Part shown: one piece after another, positions 63,506 to 64,000 of the stretch
Layout of the letters: each line of letters starts with the position of its first letter
Numbering within the stretch: position 1 is the first letter of the stretch
Assembly: GCF_045679545.1 (NCBI RefSeq)
Contig: NZ_CP166194.1
Span: 2,914,001 to 2,978,000 of the forward strand
Direction: 5' to 3'
DNA length: 64,000 bases
Source of the DNA: Enterovibrio sp045679545
GTDB taxonomy: Bacteria; Pseudomonadota; Gammaproteobacteria; Enterobacterales; Vibrionaceae
Made by a program: the position numbers and the translations under genes
Notes under the pieces: model-generated
Databases searched by the model: none
Told to the model about the DNA's origin: nothing
The model's input: the letters and a program-made list of their open reading frames with translations, nothing else

Positions 63506-63537
63506 CAAAAACACCGCGCATAACGCGGTGTTTTTTA
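63506..63537. terminator. Bidirectional terminator between the small ORF and gcvH
   Basis: ACACCGCG, loop CATAA, CGCGGTGT, flanked by A-run and T-run. It serves both the small plus-strand gene and gcvH. Confidence 0.9.
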
Positions 63538-63551
63538 TTGTTTCAGCTGGA

Positions 63552-63944
63552 TTATTCTTCTTCATCCAGACTTTCCTGATACGCCTCCGCATCAAGGAGT
63601 TCATCTAATTCCGAGTCATCAGTGATACGAATTTGGAACAACCAACCATCACCATAAGGATCAGAATTCACGTATTCAGGCGACCCTTCCAACTCTTCGT
63701 TAATGGCGACGACTTCGCCAGTTAACGGGGCATAGATATCTGATGCTGCCTTCACAGACTCGGCGACCGCACAGTCGTCGCCAGCATCAACCGTGTCGCC
63801 CACCTCGGGTAAATCAACGAAGACCATGTCACCCAGCATTGCCTGTGCATGATCTGAAATACCCACGGTATAGATACCATCGCCTTCGGGTCTAACCCAC
63901 TCGTGGGATGCCGCAAATTTTAACTCAGATGGGATATTACTCAT
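63552..63944 (-). CDS. gcvH: Glycine cleavage system H protein
   Basis: Lipoyl carrier of the glycine cleavage system. 130 residues; the lipoylated Lys65 is in AESVKAASDIY, within the biotinyl-lipoyl fold. The end of the window is 56 bases upstream, so the rest of a gcv operon cannot be seen. An ACGTGATTT stretch precedes the ATG. Confidence 0.97.
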   Translation of the reverse strand: MSNIPSELKFAASHEWVRPEGDGIYTVGISDHAQAMLGDMVFVDLPEVGDTVDAGDDCAVAESVKAASDIYAPLTGEVVAINEELEGSPEYVNSDPYGDGWLFQIRITDDSELDELLDAEAYQESLDEEE

Positions 63945-64000
63945 AAATCACGTTCCTTCATAAATTTGTGCTGCAGAGTGTCGGTGACTTTAAAAAGCGC

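Overview
The window is a chromosomal segment of a gammaproteobacterium, most likely a Vibrionaceae. It carries the enterobacterial/Vibrio-type orders ftsB-ispD-ispF-truD-surE-pcm-nlpD-rpoS (next to mutS), rpiA / 5-FCL-6S RNA-zapA / ygfB-ubiH-ubiI, eno-pyrG-mazG-relA-rlmD-barA, acpS-pdxJ-recO-era-rnc-lepB-lepA-rseCBA-rpoE / nadB and ygfX-sdhE / ygfZ. The proteins read as close relatives of Vibrio, Grimontia and Enterovibrio proteins. I cannot fix the genus from sequence alone. No tRNA, rRNA, CRISPR array, insertion sequence, integrase or phage gene was seen.

Layout: 1-2340 is the 3' part of mutS. 2441-8404 is a long minus-strand housekeeping operon from ftsB to rpoS. 8597-11539 holds a YbaK-type deacylase, argO, argP and yggE. 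11630-15079 holds serA, rpiA, 5-FCL, 6S RNA and zapA on the minus strand. 15360-18425 holds ygfB-ubiH-ubiI, without the pepP usually found between ygfB and ubiH. 18631-26282 holds eno, pyrG, mazG, relA and rlmD on the minus strand. 26574-29318 is the hybrid sensor kinase barA.

The accessory part is 29377-47427, about 18 kb: a complete aryl polyene (APE) pigment gene cluster inserted between barA and acpS. A 15-kb plus-strand operon encodes a chain-length-factor protein, acyltransferases, two acyl carrier proteins, an aryl-ACP ligase, two hotdog dehydratases, an aromatic amino acid ammonia-lyase, a thioesterase, a LolA-like carrier protein, an MMPL exporter, a lipoprotein, two ketosynthases and a ketoreductase. 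A divergent three-gene unit encodes a lipoprotein, a methyltransferase and a flavoprotein with the WxWxIP motif of flavin-dependent halogenases. Nine perfect tandem copies of a heptamer lie directly before the flavoprotein gene. The inferred product is an aryl polyene carried on an outer-membrane lipid, with its aryl starter supplied at least partly by the ammonia-lyase and its ring possibly methylated and halogenated or hydroxylated.

47504-63944 returns to core genes: acpS to rpoE on the minus strand with a sigma-E-type promoter before rpoE, then nadB, a chemoreceptor, ygfX-sdhE, ygfZ, a second YbaK-type protein, a small conserved-looking ORF and gcvH. Convergent gene pairs are mostly separated by bidirectional hairpin terminators.
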